Notes under the pieces: model-generated | Databases searched by the model: none | Told to the model about the DNA's origin: nothing | Seen by the model: the letters and a program-made list of their open reading frames with translations, nothing else | Made by a program: the position numbers and the translations under genes | From: Sulfuricurvum sp. IAE1 | GTDB taxonomy: Bacteria > Campylobacterota > Campylobacteria > Campylobacterales > Sulfurimonadaceae | Direction: 5' to 3' | DNA length: 64,000 bases | Assembly: GCF_004347735.1 (NCBI RefSeq) | Contig: NZ_SLTI01000042.1 | Span: forward strand, 248,001 to 312,000 | Shown: one piece after another, positions 45,151 through 54,582 of the stretch | Layout of the letters: each line of letters opens with the position of its first letter | Position numbering within the stretch: position 1 is the first letter of the stretch

Positions 45151-46973
45151 TACACTACCATCCCCAGATGGAAGTGGTAGGTCAGGAATTTTTTGAACGT
45201 ATTAACGATTTTGAATGCGTCTTTGAGCAGATCCCGGTCGGCTTTGCTGAGCAGTTTGGGATTGACGTAATTTTGTTCCTTGAGTACCTGTTTTTGAGAG
45301 AGCATCGTCCGCAGCCGGATCGAGAGCAGCGTATCGTAGGCTTCGATCAGTTCACTCGCGAACCGCTTGTCGAACAATCCGATGTTATTGAGTTCCTTGA
45401 TCCGTTCGGTCGTATTGGTCGTCTCAATCTTGTGCTCAAGGGCTAGGATCCGCACACCGTGGACGATCGCGAACACCCCTCCTTTTTTGATGTCGAGTTC
45501 GCTCTCATGCGCGTCGCGTCCTAGGACGAAGCCCGAAAACAGCGACAGCGGGGTCTCGAACGCCAGCGATGCCTTCGCCAGATGGGCCAGAATATCGCTG
45601 CGACCCTCGAAACGCTCGAAGAGAAAATTTTTGCACTCGGTTAAAAGCGTCTCATCACCCGCCACACAATGGGCGTCAAGAAAAATGGAAAGCGACTGGA
45701 GCGTCTCTTCGTTGAGCGTATCGGTCCATGAGGAAATCTGTTTTTTATAGCCCGAAACACTTCGGCGCCAGTAAGGGTTGCTGACCATGATATTGCCGGC
45801 GCATTTGGGAAATCCGAGCCGGATCAGGTACTCGTTGAGCCGCTCCATGAAAGGACAGTACGCTTCTTCGTCTTCACCGTCGGCAATGATGAGGGCATTG
45901 TCCTGATCGGTGCGCAATACCTGCTCGCCGCGCCCTTCGCTTCCCATTACGACGAGCGCGCAGCGGCCCTGCATCGTCTCGGGAAGGACCATTTCGAACA
46001 CTTTGCGGTACACCTTGGCGTTGAGTTCGCTCACGAGCTTGGAGACGTAGCGGACCCGTACCCCTTTGGAAGTGAGCGACCTGACCACCTGCATAAGCGA
46101 GCGTTCGATGCTTTGCAGCTCGTCGATGGAAGTGGCACGCTCGATGGAGGCGGCAATGAGGTGGGTATGGTTGGCAAAATGGCTCAGCAGATCCAGCTGT
46201 TCGAGAATACCGACGATTTTTCCCTCTTCGGTCACGACGAGGCGTTTAACCCCGTGCTTTGTGAACAGCAAAAGCGCGTTGAACAAAAAGTCGCTCCTCT
46301 CGATCGTAATAAGACCGTACGTTGCGATGTCGCCGATCGGATCGGAAACGCTTTTGTCGGCCAAAAGGACTTTCTCGCGCAGGTTCGTGTCGGTGACGAT
46401 CCCCATTACCCCCTCATTATCCACCAGAATCACTTTTGCGTTTGTCCCCGCCATCTCGGAGAGAGCGTTTCGGATCGAGGCCTGCGCACCGATAATGCAA
46501 GGGACATGGAGGTAGATTTCATCGACACGGGCGACCATAAACGGGGTCAGCTCGTTTTGGTGCTGACGTTCTTTAAGACGCTGATGTTTGGTGATGAAAT
46601 CCTGCATGAAATAGTTTTGGAACGTTTCGGCGTCTTGGAGAAGGTTGAGGAAGGATTCTTTGGGTAGGGAGTAACAGATCAGGTCTTCGGCAACGATGAA
46701 AGTGCTTTGGGTATTGCCGTATATAAGGGAGTTCGCATCGAAGCTGTCACGTTCGCCGTAGACGTTTTGAAGTTCACCGTCGATGGTTTCGTTGACGATG
46801 CCTTTGATGATAATGTAAAGCGATTCGGCCCTCACCCTCGGAGCGATCAGTACCGTCTCCCTGGGATAGTAGGCAATATCCATCTGGGTCATCAGCTTTT
46901 CGATCATACGCTCGGTAAGCAGATCAAACGGATGGATCGACATTAAAAGTGCTTTTTGGTCAAAGAGACTCAA
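45150..46973 (-). CDS. Putative signalling protein: cNMP-binding, CBS pair and DUF294 nucleotidyltransferase
   Basis: 607 residues: a cyclic-nucleotide-binding-like beta barrel (about 30-130), a CBS pair (about 155-275), a GlnD-like nucleotidyltransferase (about 325-420) with VMGSEGRGEQVLRTDQDNAL (G-S and D-x-D), and a helical DUF294 tail. Probably senses a nucleotide and modifies a partner; partner unknown. Start choice: AGGAG abuts an ATG at 46979 with no spacing, while a TTG two codons later has the ideal six bases, so TTG at 46973 is preferred. Confidence 0.85.
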   Translation of the reverse strand: MSLFDQKALLMSIHPFDLLTERMIEKLMTQMDIAYYPRETVLIAPRVRAESLYIIIKGIVNETIDGELQNVYGERDSFDANSLIYGNTQSTFIVAEDLICYSLPKESFLNLLQDAETFQNYFMQDFITKHQRLKERQHQNELTPFMVARVDEIYLHVPCIIGAQASIRNALSEMAGTNAKVILVDNEGVMGIVTDTNLREKVLLADKSVSDPIGDIATYGLITIERSDFLFNALLLFTKHGVKRLVVTEEGKIVGILEQLDLLSHFANHTHLIAASIERATSIDELQSIERSLMQVVRSLTSKGVRVRYVSKLVSELNAKVYRKVFEMVLPETMQGRCALVVMGSEGRGEQVLRTDQDNALIIADGEDEEAYCPFMERLNEYLIRLGFPKCAGNIMVSNPYWRRSVSGYKKQISSWTDTLNEETLQSLSIFLDAHCVAGDETLLTECKNFLFERFEGRSDILAHLAKASLAFETPLSLFSGFVLGRDAHESELDIKKGGVFAIVHGVRILALEHKIETTNTTERIKELNNIGLFDKRFASELIEAYDTLLSIRLRTMLSQKQVLKEQNYVNPKLLSKADRDLLKDAFKIVNTFKKFLTYHFHLGMVV

Positions 46974-46984
46974 AACCATCTCCT

Positions 46985-47026
46985 GGAAAATTAATCAAAC
47001 CCGCCCCCGAAAGGACGGGGAAGGCT
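46985..47026 (-). other. Hairpin between actP and the CBS/DUF294 gene
   Basis: Minus strand CCCCG-TCCTTT-CGGGG follows the actP stop, then GCGGGTTTGATTAATTTT. Weak T-richness: it may lower read-through or protect the upstream message. Confidence 0.4.
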
Positions 47027-48694
47027 TTAGTGCTCAACGGCACCCTCAGCACCGATACCGGTCTGGCAGCGGATGTTTTGCGCTTCGAACGCTTCGTACT
47101 CTTTTTTGGCCGTATCGCTCTTGTCGGTGATCGAGAAGAACCAGATACCGACGAACGCCGCCGTGACCGAGAACAGAGCCGGATATTTGTACGGGAAGAT
47201 CGCTTCCGCGTTACCCAGTACGTCCACCCATACGGTCGGCCCGAGGATCACCAGAACCGCAGCCGTAGCCAAACCGAGCGATCCGCCGATCAGTGCACCG
47301 CGAGTGGTGAGTTTCGACCAGAACATGGAGAGGAACAGGATCGGGAAGTTCGCACTCGCCGCAATAGCGAAGGCAAGACCGACCATGAACGCGATGTTCT
47401 GGCTCTCAAACGCGATTCCCAGGAAAATCGCAACAATCCCCAACGCAACGGTAGAGATTTTAGAAACTTTCATCTCCATAAGCCCATCCGCACGTCCTGC
47501 ACGCAGAACCGAAGCATAAAGGTCGTGTGAGATCGCCGAGGCACCTGCAAGCGTCAGACCCGATACGACCGCAAGGATCGTAGCGAACGCTACCGCCGAG
47601 ATGAACCCGAGGAAGAAGTCTCCGCCAACCGCATGTGAAAGGTGGATCGCCGCCATGTTGTCGCCGCCGAGGATCGGAGCACCGCCGTCGATCGCCTGTT
47701 TTGCCACATCAAGATACTGCGGGTTCTGGAAAACCATGACGATCGCACCGAAACCGATAATGAACGTCAGGATATAGAAATACCCGATGAATCCCGTCGC
47801 GTAGAACACCGATTTGCGAGCTTCTTTGGCATCGGCAACGGTGAAGAAACGCATCAGGATGTGCGGAAGACCCGCCGTACCGAACATAAGAGCGATACCC
47901 AAAGAAATGGCCGAAATCGGATCGGAAACGAGCCCGCCCGGAGCCATAATGTCTGTTGTCCCTTTCATCTCAACCGCAGTCGCGAACAGCGATTCGAAGT
48001 TGAAGTTGTAGTGGGCCATAACGGCAACCGCCATGAACGTCGCACCTGAAAGAAGGAGGAACGCTTTAATGATCTGTACCCATGTCGTCGCCAGCATACC
48101 GCCGAACGTAACGTAGAGGATCATCAGGACGCCGACGAGGATAACCGCAACTTCGTAATCCAGACCGAACAGAAGCTGGATCAGTTTACCCGCACCGACC
48201 ATCTGCGCGATCAGATAAAGGATAACCGTCACGATCGAACCGAAAGCCGCCAAAGTACGAATAGGCGTCTGCTGCAGACGATACGACGCAACGTCCGCGA
48301 ACGTGTACTTACCGAGGTTGCGAAGCTGCTCGGCGATCATGAACAGAATGATCGGCCACCCGACAAGGAACCCGATAGAGTAGATCAGACCGTCATACCC
48401 TTTGGCATAAACGAGTGCCGAAATCCCCAGGAACGATGCCGCCGACATATAGTCGCCCGCGATCGCCATACCGTTTTGGAATCCGGTGATCCCGCCGCCG
48501 GCGGTATAGAAATCTTTCGCCGTTTTGGTCCGTTTTGCGGCCCAATAGGTGATACCCAATGTAGCACCGACAAAGATCAAGAACATAATGATCGCCGACA
48601 TGTTCAGCGCCTGTTTTTCCACTTCGCCGCCCAGAGCGTCGCCCGCAAAGGCATACCCTGCGGCAAGAAGGGTCAGTAACAACGTTTTCATCAT
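47027..48694 (-). CDS. actP: Cation/acetate symporter ActP
   Basis: Sodium:solute symporter for acetate and related short acids. 555 residues, signal-like N-terminus then about 13 helices; family strings [45 protein letters not shown]-like [31 protein letters not shown] and [19 protein letters not shown]. The start overlaps the DUF485 stop by 4 bases, the standard yjcH-actP pairing. Confidence 0.96.
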   Translation of the reverse strand: MMKTLLLTLLAAGYAFAGDALGGEVEKQALNMSAIIMFLIFVGATLGITYWAAKRTKTAKDFYTAGGGITGFQNGMAIAGDYMSAASFLGISALVYAKGYDGLIYSIGFLVGWPIILFMIAEQLRNLGKYTFADVASYRLQQTPIRTLAAFGSIVTVILYLIAQMVGAGKLIQLLFGLDYEVAVILVGVLMILYVTFGGMLATTWVQIIKAFLLLSGATFMAVAVMAHYNFNFESLFATAVEMKGTTDIMAPGGLVSDPISAISLGIALMFGTAGLPHILMRFFTVADAKEARKSVFYATGFIGYFYILTFIIGFGAIVMVFQNPQYLDVAKQAIDGGAPILGGDNMAAIHLSHAVGGDFFLGFISAVAFATILAVVSGLTLAGASAISHDLYASVLRAGRADGLMEMKVSKISTVALGIVAIFLGIAFESQNIAFMVGLAFAIAASANFPILFLSMFWSKLTTRGALIGGSLGLATAAVLVILGPTVWVDVLGNAEAIFPYKYPALFSVTAAFVGIWFFSITDKSDTAKKEYEAFEAQNIRCQTGIGAEGAVEH

Positions 48695-49005
48695 TCTCCC
48701 TTTACTTTCGCTTTGATGCGGTTCGTCGCTTCGTCGAACTCGCCGTTGGCACGTTTGACGTAGATACCCGTCAAAATGAATGCGCTGAGGATAACCCCGA
48801 TCCCGACCGGGACACCGACCGTGGTAACCGAACCTGCAGAAAGCGGAGCCCCCAAAAGTTTCGGATCAAACGCGATCACCAGGACAAACCCGAAATAGAT
48901 GACGAGCATCGCGATGGTCAGTATCCAGGCAAAACGCCCCCGTTCGCTTACCAAACGGAGATAATCAGGATCATTTTTGATCTGATCTACCAGTTCTTGT
49001 TTCAT
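48691..49005 (-). CDS. DUF485 membrane protein (YjcH-like)
   Basis: 104 residues with two membrane helices and a cytoplasmic N-terminus ([20 protein letters not shown]). Always paired with ActP; thought to support the symporter. The ATG at 49005 is six bases after AAAGGAGG. Only 12 bases separate it from the porin stop, so the porin promoter probably drives it too. Confidence 0.93.
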   Translation of the reverse strand: MKQELVDQIKNDPDYLRLVSERGRFAWILTIAMLVIYFGFVLVIAFDPKLLGAPLSAGSVTTVGVPVGIGVILSAFILTGIYVKRANGEFDEATNRIKAKVKGE

Positions 49006-49017
49006 AATCAACCTCCT

Positions 49018-50397
49018 TTAAAAGTTGTAGTTCGCGATAACGCGGTATTCGTCCCAACCCATGTTTCCGGCGGTTGTCTCTTTGTAGCCGCGCGGGAAAT
49101 TGCCGCGCAGGCGCAGCTGAAGGTTTTTAACGACCTGAGGGTTGTAAATGATATCAAATCCTGCTTCGGTCGCTTTATCCGCCGATACGGCGTCCGAATA
49201 CCCGTTGAGCGGATCCATGTCATATTCGACATAGAAAACGCCCGTATTAAGATTGACGCCGTAATCTTTCCAGTCGTACGACGCCGCAACTTTCCAGGCA
49301 TCGGTGCCGGCCATAAACTGGTGACGCGTTACCATACCCTGGGTATACGCCGGCATTCCGCCCCACGGAGAGACCGTTCCGCCGTTGATCGCGGAAGCAT
49401 CATCTTTGGTATTGTGTGAAACGGCGACCGAAACATCGCAGTTTCCGATTTTTGCTCCGACTTTCGCCGCTACGAAATCGCTTTCGATTTTGTTGAGTTC
49501 CAAAGCGGGCGATGCGTTGTTCGATCCCACATCGCGTTCGTTGATCCACTGCACCCCGACATACGGTGAAATGCCGCTTGCATACGACCAGCCGTAGTTG
49601 GCTTCCGTATAAACGGCATTGAGGATGTCATGCGCATAGTAATCCCACAATTGAAGCTTGAGTCCTTTGATCCCTGTGTAAACAGCGGCCAAAACGCTCA
49701 CGCCCCCGGTATTGTCGCCGATCGCATACGTACCCATGTCGACGAATTCCCCGACATAGTTTTTCGTATCGACGAGGGAATATCCCGACGTTCCGCTGAG
49801 TACTTTATCCGGTACGCCGCCTGCACCGTTGTAAGCGCGGCCGAAAGTCCCCTGTGCGAATTTTGTCACATGTGCCGCAATCAGCGTCGTGTCTTTAACG
49901 TCCGTATTTGTCAGCACATACGCTTCGAACAGGTTGGGAAGCATACGCGCATCGTCACTTCCCGCAAGAGGTGTATCGAGTTTCTGGCGTCCGCCTTTGA
50001 ATGTCGTGTTACCGTTTTTGTACTGCAGATACGCTTCACCCAGGTACGTCACCGAATCGTTGCTTTTTCCCAGCAATGTCGGATCAACTTCAGGATTGTC
50101 GGCTCCGGAGGAGGTCGTTTTGTCTTTCAAAAACAAACCGTTCGACGTGTAAAACGCCGCACCCAGGCTTACACCGTTCCATGCACCCGTATCGTATTTC
50201 AGATATCCGCCCACAGCGGTCGCGTTACGGTGGACCGACGTAGCATTGCTGTATCCGTCGTAATCACGGTCGATGAAAAAAGCGCGCAGCTGACCGCTCG
50301 CTTTCCCTTCTTTAAACATACCTGCCAAATCATCGGCAGCCATAGCGTTGACGACGAGCGCCGACGCCAAAAGCGACAGAGACACTTTACCTCTCAT
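49018..50397 (-). CDS. OprD-family outer-membrane porin
   Basis: 459 residues: signal peptide (to about residue 20, NAMA-ADD), then OprD-type beta strands (SGQLRAFFIDRDYDGY, GAFYTSNGL-like LGAAFYTSNGLFL, KGGRQKLDTPLAGSDDARMLP) and a C-terminal Phe (YNF). OprD porins pass small carboxylates and amino acids, which fits its position directly before DUF485-actP. The ATG at 50397 is five bases after AGGAG; a GTG two codons earlier is possible. Confidence 0.93.
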   Translation of the reverse strand: MRGKVSLSLLASALVVNAMAADDLAGMFKEGKASGQLRAFFIDRDYDGYSNATSVHRNATAVGGYLKYDTGAWNGVSLGAAFYTSNGLFLKDKTTSSGADNPEVDPTLLGKSNDSVTYLGEAYLQYKNGNTTFKGGRQKLDTPLAGSDDARMLPNLFEAYVLTNTDVKDTTLIAAHVTKFAQGTFGRAYNGAGGVPDKVLSGTSGYSLVDTKNYVGEFVDMGTYAIGDNTGGVSVLAAVYTGIKGLKLQLWDYYAHDILNAVYTEANYGWSYASGISPYVGVQWINERDVGSNNASPALELNKIESDFVAAKVGAKIGNCDVSVAVSHNTKDDASAINGGTVSPWGGMPAYTQGMVTRHQFMAGTDAWKVAASYDWKDYGVNLNTGVFYVEYDMDPLNGYSDAVSADKATEAGFDIIYNPQVVKNLQLRLRGNFPRGYKETTAGNMGWDEYRVIANYNF

Positions 50398-50426
50398 TCT
50401 CACTCCTTCTTTTTTTTCACACTGTC

Positions 50427-50458
50427 ATTATGAAAACAAAACGTAGCACGAACGTAGC
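50427..50458 (-). promoter_or_regulatory. Porin/acetate-block promoter with GCTACG direct-repeat operator
   Basis: Minus strand GCTACG at 50453-50458 and 50442-50447 (11-bp period), then exactly 9 bp to a -10 box CATAAT (50427-50432), about 30 bases before the porin ATG. It lies between the regulator gene and the porin, so the adjacent OmpR-type regulator is the prime candidate to bind it. Confidence 0.75.
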
Positions 50459-50529
50459 AAAATCAAAATCGGAAACGATCCGGGAAAAAAAAAGGAGAAA
50501 AATAAGCTATTTGAGTAAAAAAGTAACGC

Positions 50530-51192
50530 TTAGGAACGCGGAATATCGATCATGTAACCCAAAGAACGGATATTCTGGATGAAATCCTCTTTGAGCGATT
50601 TTTTGAGACGGCTAACTTCCGCACGGATCGTAGCATTATCAACGTACTCTTCATCCCATATATAGGCGCGAAACTGGTCAAAATCGACGATTCGGCCGCG
50701 ATTCCTGGCCAAAAGGTCTATAATCTGGAGTTGCCGCTTGGTCAGCGGCTGTGTTACGTTTTCACACATCAAAGTCGACGTCGCGGCATCGTAACTGTAG
50801 CTTTTGGAGAGTTTGAGGTGGCTTTGGGGAATCGCACAGCTTTGCATCACTTTATCGATCCGGAGCGAAAGTTCTTTTAGATGAAACGGTTTTTTCAGGT
50901 AATCGTAGCAGCCCAGGTCGTACGCGCGGCTGATCCCTTCGATGTCAATCAGCGCGCTGATGTAGATGGCAGGCGTCCGTATTTTGAGGGCATGGAGCTG
51001 TTCGAGCAGCTCCAGCCCGTTGATCCCCGGAACGTTGATATCGAGCACGAGCAGATCGAACGTTTCGGTTTTGAGCCTCTCCAGGGCATCGGTACCGTCC
51101 TCGAACAGGCTGATCCGATGTCCTAAAGAGGCCAAATACTCGTTGATCGCTTCGCTGAGCATCGCCTCGTCTTCAAGCAGAAGTATTTTCAA
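50530..51192 (-). CDS. OmpR/PhoB-family response regulator
   Basis: About 220 residues: receiver domain with acidic pair ED near residue 8, phospho-acceptor Asp51 in LLVLDINVPG, switch residue in YISAL and Lys in YLKKPF; then a winged-helix DNA-binding domain (LTKRQLQIIDLLARNRGRIV, NATIRAEVSRLKKSL). TTG at 51192 is preferred (GAGGG five bases upstream, opening KILLLEDE); it overlaps the kinase gene by 20 bases. Probable activator of the porin and other GCTACG promoters. Confidence 0.92.
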   Translation of the reverse strand: MKILLLEDEAMLSEAINEYLASLGHRISLFEDGTDALERLKTETFDLLVLDINVPGINGLELLEQLHALKIRTPAIYISALIDIEGISRAYDLGCYDYLKKPFHLKELSLRIDKVMQSCAIPQSHLKLSKSYSYDAATSTLMCENVTQPLTKRQLQIIDLLARNRGRIVDFDQFRAYIWDEEYVDNATIRAEVSRLKKSLKEDFIQNIRSLGYMIDIPRS

Positions 51193-52384
51193 TCGCACCC
51201 TCTTTATTAAAACGGTATTCAAAACGGGTCATATCGTCTTCGAAACCGATCCGGATTTCGACACCGTCCTCGTCGCAGATCGATTTGACCAGACTCAGCC
51301 CCAGCCCGAACCCGTCACTTTTTTTCCGTTCCCGATAGTATGCCTCGAAAATCTTTTGGGCGTCATGAATCTTCTGCGACCGGCTCTGAACCCAGAAACG
51401 GCACGACAAACCGTCGCACGAAATGCCCACTTCGATCGGTTCGCCGCTTTTGCTGTAGCGGATCGCGTTGGTGATATTGTTATCAATCACCCGCTGAAGC
51501 TTCGTTTCGTTGAAGTGGATCCACGACTCGGGCTCAGGACGCTTGTAGACAAACGAGTGGTTGGAAAACTGGGCCACCTCATCGAAAAATTCGAGCCGCT
51601 TTTCGACGTATTCACCCAGTTCAATCGGTTTTTTAGGGTATTCGATCTGATCTTTTTTCACCAGGTAGCTCAGGTCATCGTAGATACTGAAGATGTTTTT
51701 GACCGCCGCCTCGATCTTCGCCAGGTAGCGGTTTCGCCCCTCGTTCATCGAAAAAAGCTCGATGTTGGCCATGATGACCGAAAGGGGGGTATGGGTTTCG
51801 TGAACGGCGTAGCGGATGAACTGCTTGTGCGATTCGAGCAGCTCCTGCGAAAACTTCTGCTCGGCTTCCAGCGCCTCGTTTTTAAGCTGCAGCGCGGCCG
51901 TTTTTCGTTTCACCCGCTCTTCGAGATCGGCGTTGAGGGTGCGGAGCGTCTCTTTTTGTTCCTGGATCGTCGACGCCATCTCGTTGGCATACCCCGCCAT
52001 CCGCTTGAACTCACTAAAATAGAGTTCATCCCCGGCGATCGGCTTCGCATTGGTATGAACCGCTTCGAAAAACTTCATAAAGCGTTCCATGTCGCGCGCA
52101 ATCATCGTATTGACGATTTTGGAAATCCCGAAAATGAAACTGAAAAGGATCAACGCCAGCGTCGAGATCTCGACGATGATCTTGATCAGCCTCCCCTTCA
52201 GCGCATGGGGATCGCCCCGCATACCGAACAGTGTCGTGTCCGAAGCCAAAGCAAACTGGCGATACTCGTCATAAATCAGCAACGAGGCGAAAATAACGGT
52301 AAAAAGGAGAATAAAAACAATGGTGTAGAAGTGGAGTTCACGCAGTGACAAACGGGCCAAACGACGCTGCAGCCAGGATTCCAA
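51173..52384 (-). CDS. Sensor histidine kinase with degenerate G1 box
   Basis: 403 residues: TM1 about 20-38, a short periplasmic loop of about 30 residues, TM2 about 68-92, a long coiled coil (about 130-185), His195 in AVHETHTPLSVI, N box with DNNITNAIRYS and G2 box GFGLGLSLVKSICDEDG. The usual DxGxG motif of the ATP lid is replaced by VQSRSQKIHDAQ, as in some epsilonproteobacterial kinases. The tiny sensor loop argues for sensing in the membrane or via the symporter. TTG start with GGAG upstream; -10 box at 52413-52418. Confidence 0.9.
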   Translation of the reverse strand: MESWLQRRLARLSLRELHFYTIVFILLFTVIFASLLIYDEYRQFALASDTTLFGMRGDPHALKGRLIKIIVEISTLALILFSFIFGISKIVNTMIARDMERFMKFFEAVHTNAKPIAGDELYFSEFKRMAGYANEMASTIQEQKETLRTLNADLEERVKRKTAALQLKNEALEAEQKFSQELLESHKQFIRYAVHETHTPLSVIMANIELFSMNEGRNRYLAKIEAAVKNIFSIYDDLSYLVKKDQIEYPKKPIELGEYVEKRLEFFDEVAQFSNHSFVYKRPEPESWIHFNETKLQRVIDNNITNAIRYSKSGEPIEVGISCDGLSCRFWVQSRSQKIHDAQKIFEAYYRERKKSDGFGLGLSLVKSICDEDGVEIRIGFEDDMTRFEYRFNKEGAIENTSA

Positions 52385-52446
52385 TTATTCGTTCTCCAAA
52401 TAAATTTAGGGCATTATAACCGATTCCGCTTTATTAGGTTAAGATT

Positions 52447-52477
52447 CTTCGACTATAATTTCAAAAAATTCTCGAAG
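52447..52477 (+). promoter_or_regulatory. Cyclophilin promoter flanked by an inverted repeat
   Basis: CTTCGA (52447-52452) and TCGAAG (52472-52477) surround a TATAAT box at 52454-52459. A repressor site or leader hairpin is possible. Confidence 0.4.
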
Positions 52478-52489
52478 GATTCGGAAACA

Positions 52490-52996
52490 ATGTTCGGACG
52501 TAAAGAACTCAAAAACTACAATGCGACGGCTGAAGAACTCGCAACGATGCAATGGGCCAAAATGACCACCAACAAAGGGGTTGTGTGGCTCAAACTCTAT
52601 CAGGACGAAACCCCCAACACCGTGGCCAATTTCGCCCACCTCGTCAACGAAGGGTTCTACAACGGCCTTAATTTCCACCGGGTCATCCCGGGCTTCATGG
52701 CTCAGGGCGGATGTCCTCACGGTACGGGAACCGGGGGGCCGGGATGGGCCATTCCCTGCGAAACGGCGCTCAACAAACACCGCCACGTAAAAGGGGCCCT
52801 CTCCATGGCGCACGCCGGCCCCAATACCGGCGGAAGCCAGTTTTTCATCTGCTTCGTCAACTGCCCGCATCTTGACGGCGTCCACACCGTGTTCGGCGGC
52901 ATCGAAGCCGACGACGCCGAATCGATGGCGGTCCTCGACAGCATCCAGATGCGCGACACCATTGAAAAAGTGGAAATTCTCGCAGAGAAAAATTAA
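52490..52996 (+). CDS. Cyclophilin-type peptidyl-prolyl isomerase
   Basis: 168 residues without a signal peptide, so cytoplasmic. Active-site residues in NFHRVIPGFMAQGGCPHGTG, then MAHAGPNTGGSQFFI and HLDGVHTVFGGI. Speeds proline cis/trans isomerisation. The next gene begins three bases after its stop. Confidence 0.95.
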   Translation: MFGRKELKNYNATAEELATMQWAKMTTNKGVVWLKLYQDETPNTVANFAHLVNEGFYNGLNFHRVIPGFMAQGGCPHGTGTGGPGWAIPCETALNKHRHVKGALSMAHAGPNTGGSQFFICFVNCPHLDGVHTVFGGIEADDAESMAVLDSIQMRDTIEKVEILAEKN

Positions 52997-52999
52997 ACC

Positions 53000-54082
53000 G
53001 TGCTCGTCCACATCTGCTGCAGCGTCGATTCGCACTTCTTTATCGAAAAGCTGCAGCATGAATACCCCGACGAAAAACTCGTCGGTTTCTTCTATGACCC
53101 CAATATCCACCCTTACAGCGAATACCGTCTGCGCCTTTTGGATGTCGAACGAAGCTGCAAAAAGCTGGGAATTGAGCTCATCGAAGGCCCTTACGACTTC
53201 GAATCATGGATGGACGCGGTACGCGGCCTGGAACACGAGCCCGAAAAGGGGGGGCGATGCGAAGTGTGCTTTGACCGCCGCTTCGAAGTAAGCGCGCAAA
53301 AAGCGCTCGAACTGGGCGAATCGGCGATGACCACCACCCTCCTCGTCAGCCCCAAAAAATCCCAGGAACAGCTCATCAGGGCCGGCGAAGCGTTCGAAGC
53401 GAGCCACGGGGTGAAATTCATCGCCTTCGATTACCGCAAAAACAACGGAACCGCCGATCAGGGACGCGTTGCAAAAGAGCAACAGCTCTACCGCCAGGAC
53501 TACTGCGGCTGCCTCTTCGGCCTCTCCATGCAGCGCGATCAGCAGCAGCGGCTGATGGACGAAATGTTCTCCCCCCTCTCCCGCCAAATTCTTCCCGCAT
53601 CGATCGAAGAGCGCCTCACGATGTATCAGCGCCGCATGGATCTTGAAGATTCCGGAATCCCCTACCGGATCGTCAAGGAGCGGTTTTTGAATTACCGCCT
53701 CTTTCGCGCATCACTGCGCGTGGGAGGAGAGGTCGTCCCTTCCCATCCCCTTTTTTATTCAACCATCAGCCGCACGTCGACCGAAGGAAAAATAGAATTC
53801 GAGGTCAACGGGCAGTATTTCCTCAACCGCGAGGAGGTGCGTTTCATCACGCTCGACACCTTCAACGCCCTCACGTCGTCGGCTTACGAAAGCACCCGCC
53901 GGCTCATGTTCGAAGCACCGCCGGTCGAAACCGAAATTTCGCTGCGCACCCTCCTGCTCGGAAGCCCCTATGATACTTCCGCCGTCATTGTCGTCGATTC
54001 GATCCCGACCGCCAAAGTCTCCCTTTTGCTGGATACAAAGACGTATACGGACACGAGGGAAAAACTCATAATCAATAATTAA
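53000..54082 (+). CDS. queH: Epoxyqueuosine reductase QueH with a long C-terminal extension
   Basis: Last step of queuosine synthesis in tRNA. QueH cysteines: Cys6-Cys7 (HICCSVD), Cys87/Cys90 (GRCEVC) and Cys169/Cys171 (YCGCLFG), which bind an Fe-S cluster and a second metal. The usual ~190-residue domain is followed by about 170 residues (190-360) of unknown role, with RMDLEDSGIPYRIV and FITLDTFNALTSSAYES. GTG start three bases after the cyclophilin stop. Confidence 0.88.
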   Translation: MLVHICCSVDSHFFIEKLQHEYPDEKLVGFFYDPNIHPYSEYRLRLLDVERSCKKLGIELIEGPYDFESWMDAVRGLEHEPEKGGRCEVCFDRRFEVSAQKALELGESAMTTTLLVSPKKSQEQLIRAGEAFEASHGVKFIAFDYRKNNGTADQGRVAKEQQLYRQDYCGCLFGLSMQRDQQQRLMDEMFSPLSRQILPASIEERLTMYQRRMDLEDSGIPYRIVKERFLNYRLFRASLRVGGEVVPSHPLFYSTISRTSTEGKIEFEVNGQYFLNREEVRFITLDTFNALTSSAYESTRRLMFEAPPVETEISLRTLLLGSPYDTSAVIVVDSIPTAKVSLLLDTKTYTDTREKLIINN

Positions 54083-54133
54083 CCATTTTTGCGATAAACT
54101 AGGACGATTTTTTTACCCGAGGTATTTAACAGC

Positions 54134-54577
54134 ATGATAGATGTCGTCCAGATTCAAAAAATTTTGCCCCACCGTTTCCCCTTCCTGCTTGTCGACCGCG
54201 TTACCGACCTGACCCCCAACGAAACTCTTGTCGGCTATAAAAACGTTACGATCGGCGAACAGATTTTCGAAGGGCACTTTCCGGGCCACCCGATCTATCC
54301 GGGCGTCATGATTCTCGAAGGTATGGCTCAGGCGGGAGGCATCCTCGCATTCCAGAGCATGGATATGACCGAAGAGGAAGCGGCGCAGAAAGTCGTCTAC
54401 TTCATGAGTATCGACGGAGCCAAATTCCGCTCTCCCGTCCGCCCGGGCGATCGTCTCGAATACCGTATGAGCGTCGTCAAGCACAAGGGTTCGATCTGGG
54501 TTCTCAAAGGGGAAGCCTACGTTGACGACACTCTCGTCTCCGAAGCCGAGCTCAAAGCCATGATCGTAGACAAGTAG
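54134..54577 (+). CDS. fabZ: 3-hydroxyacyl-ACP dehydratase FabZ
   Basis: Dehydrates (3R)-hydroxyacyl-ACP in fatty-acid elongation. 147 residues, catalytic His in [20 protein letters not shown] with the Glu following, and [13 protein letters not shown] at the start. Five bases precede lpxA; the two compete for the same substrate, and they are usually neighbours. Confidence 0.97.
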   Translation: MIDVVQIQKILPHRFPFLLVDRVTDLTPNETLVGYKNVTIGEQIFEGHFPGHPIYPGVMILEGMAQAGGILAFQSMDMTEEEAAQKVVYFMSIDGAKFRSPVRPGDRLEYRMSVVKHKGSIWVLKGEAYVDDTLVSEAELKAMIVDK

Positions 54578-54582
54578 GCCTT

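Noticed and set aside
50966-52348. 460-residue plus-strand ORF opposite the kinase and regulator
   Set aside because: Antisense shadow; the kinase reading carries all conserved boxes except G1.
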